Source: Leishmania donovani (lineage: Eukaryota > Euglenozoa > Kinetoplastea > Trypanosomatida > Trypanosomatidae). From it: a DNA stretch of 17,314 nt. Shown piece after piece: positions 15,707 to 17,314 of the stretch. Where the stretch lies: positions 429,713 to 447,026 of the forward strand of contig NC_018249.1 in NCBI RefSeq assembly GCF_000227135.1, written 5' to 3'. The stretch's first letter is position 1; every line of letters begins with the position of its first letter. The position numbers and the translations under genes are program-made. A model generated the notes under the pieces. It worked only from the letters and a program-made list of their open reading frames with translations, was not told the origin of the DNA and made no database searches.

Positions 15707-15736
15707 GGCACGTGCCCCTGTACGTCCGCAGGTGCG

Positions 15737-17038
15737 ATGGCGTCGGTGCTGTACATCTTAGACTCGAAAGGGAGTCCCCTCATCTACCGCAGCTACCGCG
15801 GCGATGTCTCGCAAGACGTCCCGAGCATCTTTCAGCAGCGCGTCATCGACGAAGAAGAGTGCCGCATCACCCCCGTCTTCGAGGAGCAGGGCCACACCTA
15901 CACCTTCGTGCGTGAGAACGACGTATATTTGCTCATGGTGAGCAATATCAACGCATGCTCTCTGCAGCAGGTCGCCTTTCTGCACCGGTGCGTGTCCGTC
16001 TTCAAGGCCTATTTCAAGACAGTGACGCAGGAAACGGTGCGGGACAACTTCGTCATCATTTACGAGCTGCTCGATGAGATGTGCGACTTCGGCTTCCCGC
16101 AGTTTACGGAGGAGAAAGCGCTGCGGGAGTACATACTGCAAAGCACTTTTCTCACCAGGATCATGGGCAACAAGACGACGCTCGCGCAGAGCGAGCTGCC
16201 GGCGGCCGTGACGGGGGCCGCCGGGTCGACGCCGTGGCGCCTGCCGCGCAACTACAAGTACTCGAACAACCAAGTATTTCTGGACGTGATCGAGCAGGTC
16301 GACATGCTCGCGAACCAAGCCGGCGAGACGCTCTCCAGCGAGATTGTTGGCACTGTCAAGATGCAGAGCCGTCTTTCTGGGATGCCCACCTGTACCGTCG
16401 GCGTCAACGACAAGATTCTCTTCGACCGAACCGGCCGCAGCGGCAACACGGTAGAGATGGAGGACATCACCTTCCACCAGTGCGTGAAGCTGAACCAGTT
16501 CGAAAGCGAGCGCGTCATTTCCTTTGTGCCGCCGGACGGCGAGTTCACGCTGCTCTCCTACAGGCTCAATGAGCGCATTCAGCAGCCGGTGAAGGTGAGC
16601 TGCATCTTCACGCGCCATGGCACCACACGAGTGAAGGTGCAGTGCACGCTGCAGACCAAGTACCGCACGAACCTCACGGCAAACGAGATGGAGGTGTACA
16701 TCCCGATTCCGTCCGACGCCGATCGCCCTCAGTCGAACAGTCAGACAGGTCACCTGCAGTACGCGCCGCAGGTGAATGCGCTTGTCTGGAACCTCGGCAA
16801 GATTGCCGGCAACCGGCACTGCTCGTGCAGCGCGGAGTTCCACCTGCCCAGCATCCGCAGTAGCGACATGAGAGACCTGTCGAAGATGCCGGTGAAGGTG
16901 CGGTTCGTCATCCCCTACTTCGCCGCCTCCGGCTTCCAGGTGCGCTACGTGAAGGTGTCGGAGAAGTCGAACTACGTGGCAACGCCCTGGGTGCGGTACG
17001 TCACGCAGAGCGGCGTATACGAGATTCGAACAGACTGA
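15737..17038 (+). CDS. AP1M1: AP-1 clathrin adaptor complex medium (mu) subunit
   Basis: This is the mu subunit of the AP-1 heterotetramer. It binds tyrosine-based sorting signals in cargo tails during clathrin coat formation at the trans-Golgi network and endosomes. The protein is 433 residues, the usual family length. An N-terminal longin domain (about 1-140, starting MASVLYILD) is followed by a short linker and the mu homology domain (about 170-433). Marks of the AP-1 class are VFLDVIEQV, SEIVGTVKM, FHQCVKLNQFE, SFVPPDGEFTLLSYRL, FVIPYF and the C-terminal PWVRYVTQSGVYEIRT. F181, D183 and W418 correspond to residues that hold the YxxPhi signal in mu chains. The linker Thr159 in VTG resembles the kinase-regulated Thr of mu2. 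The frame is open back to an ATG at 15587, but that lies upstream of the splice acceptor and encodes low-complexity sequence, so ATG 15737 is chosen. Dedicated AP-2, AP-3 or AP-4 mu identity is less likely from the motifs. Confidence 0.97.
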   Translation: MASVLYILDSKGSPLIYRSYRGDVSQDVPSIFQQRVIDEEECRITPVFEEQGHTYTFVRENDVYLLMVSNINACSLQQVAFLHRCVSVFKAYFKTVTQETVRDNFVIIYELLDEMCDFGFPQFTEEKALREYILQSTFLTRIMGNKTTLAQSELPAAVTGAAGSTPWRLPRNYKYSNNQVFLDVIEQVDMLANQAGETLSSEIVGTVKMQSRLSGMPTCTVGVNDKILFDRTGRSGNTVEMEDITFHQCVKLNQFESERVISFVPPDGEFTLLSYRLNERIQQPVKVSCIFTRHGTTRVKVQCTLQTKYRTNLTANEMEVYIPIPSDADRPQSNSQTGHLQYAPQVNALVWNLGKIAGNRHCSCSAEFHLPSIRSSDMRDLSKMPVKVRFVIPYFAASGFQVRYVKVSEKSNYVATPWVRYVTQSGVYEIRTD

Positions 17039-17314
17039 TGAGGGAAAGATGGGCAGGTGCCTTTGGGGGTGGGAGGAACAGAGGGGAGCGTCGTCGGAGG
17101 AACACAGCGACAGAAGACAGCGAAGAGGTGCGCTAAGGAGATGCAGCCCTTGTATACGCGAGAGGGCTGGAAACCGGCAGACAGAGGAACAACACGTACA
17201 GCAGCCGCCCCCTCCCCCAGCCGAGTACGCACTGCAGCTGCAGGGTCTGCATTCGTCGAGTCCACTGTGGCCAACCTTGCGCGCCGAGTGTCGCTCGCCC
17301 TTCAGCCCCTCCTC
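17039..17314 (+). other. 3' flank of AP-1 mu, start of the next intergenic region
   Basis: No gene is supported in these 276 bases. There is a G-rich stretch (GGGGGTGGGAGG) at about 17065-17077, a C-rich tract (CCGCCCCCTCCCCCAG) near 17205-17220, and pyrimidine-rich sequence at the right edge. These may belong to the 3' UTR or to splice signals of a gene beyond the window. Confidence 0.7.

Larger units (their letters stand above)
14961..15736 (+). other. Intergenic region between the hydrolase and AP-1 mu genes
   Basis: No gene is supported here. The region should hold the 3' UTR and poly(A) site of the hydrolase gene and the 5' UTR of the adaptor gene. It contains a pyrimidine tract at 15001-15022, A9 at 15211-15219, (GTTT)3 at 15237-15248, an inverted-repeat cluster at 15404-15432 and a G-run motif at 15452-15469. 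A long C/T-rich zone at about 15520-15676 leads to the acceptor of the next gene. Confidence 0.8.

Noticed and set aside
15587..15736. In-frame upstream start for AP-1 mu (50 extra residues)
   Set aside because: It lies upstream of the predicted acceptor at 15678 and encodes translated pyrimidine tract and CA repeat. The family begins at the MASVLYILD-type sequence.
15758..16843. 361-codon open frame on the - strand
   Set aside because: It is the exact antisense shadow of the AP-1 mu gene, with a composition typical of complement translation.

Overview
The window looks like trypanosomatid nuclear DNA, most likely Leishmania or a close relative. The evidence is high GC coding sequence, three intron-free genes all on the + strand, and intergenic gaps of about 0.8 to 1.0 kb. 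Those gaps are full of dinucleotide repeats and pyrimidine tracts followed by AG, as expected for polycistronic transcription with spliced-leader trans-splicing. I see no promoter, tRNA, rRNA, CRISPR array or mobile element. The genus call is inference; no species can be named from this alone.

Layout. (1) Positions 1-12430 hold the 3' part of a cytoplasmic dynein 1 heavy chain gene. The frame is open at the left edge, and roughly the first 900-1000 codons (tail) are missing. The linker, all six AAA modules, the coiled-coil stalk with its microtubule-binding tip, and a long C-terminal domain are present. Many Ala/Gly/Ser-rich insertions sit in surface loops of the ring. (2) 12431-13439 is an intergenic/UTR region with (AC)12, (GCTT)5 and a (GT)11-centred tract that alternates purine and pyrimidine for 46 bp. 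(3) 13440 or 13488 to 14960 encodes a metallo-beta-lactamase-fold hydrolase of the PhnP-like branch. The splice-acceptor pattern suggests that the second ATG is the main start. (4) 14961-15736 is a second intergenic region with a perfect four-run G-quadruplex motif, a small inverted-repeat cluster and the splice-acceptor region of the next gene. (5) 15737-17038 encodes the medium (mu) subunit of the AP-1 clathrin adaptor. (6) 17039-17314 is 3' flank.

The genes share a transcription direction but not an obvious pathway, as is normal in trypanosomatid gene clusters. Dynein (minus-end motor) and AP-1 (trans-Golgi/endosome clathrin coats) both belong to membrane trafficking, but their adjacency is not evidence of a functional unit. 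The most noteworthy items are the apparent acceptor site downstream of the first ATG of the hydrolase gene, the altered metal-binding motif in that protein, the insertions in the dynein ring (especially in AAA4), and the unusual DNA/RNA structures in the two intergenic regions.
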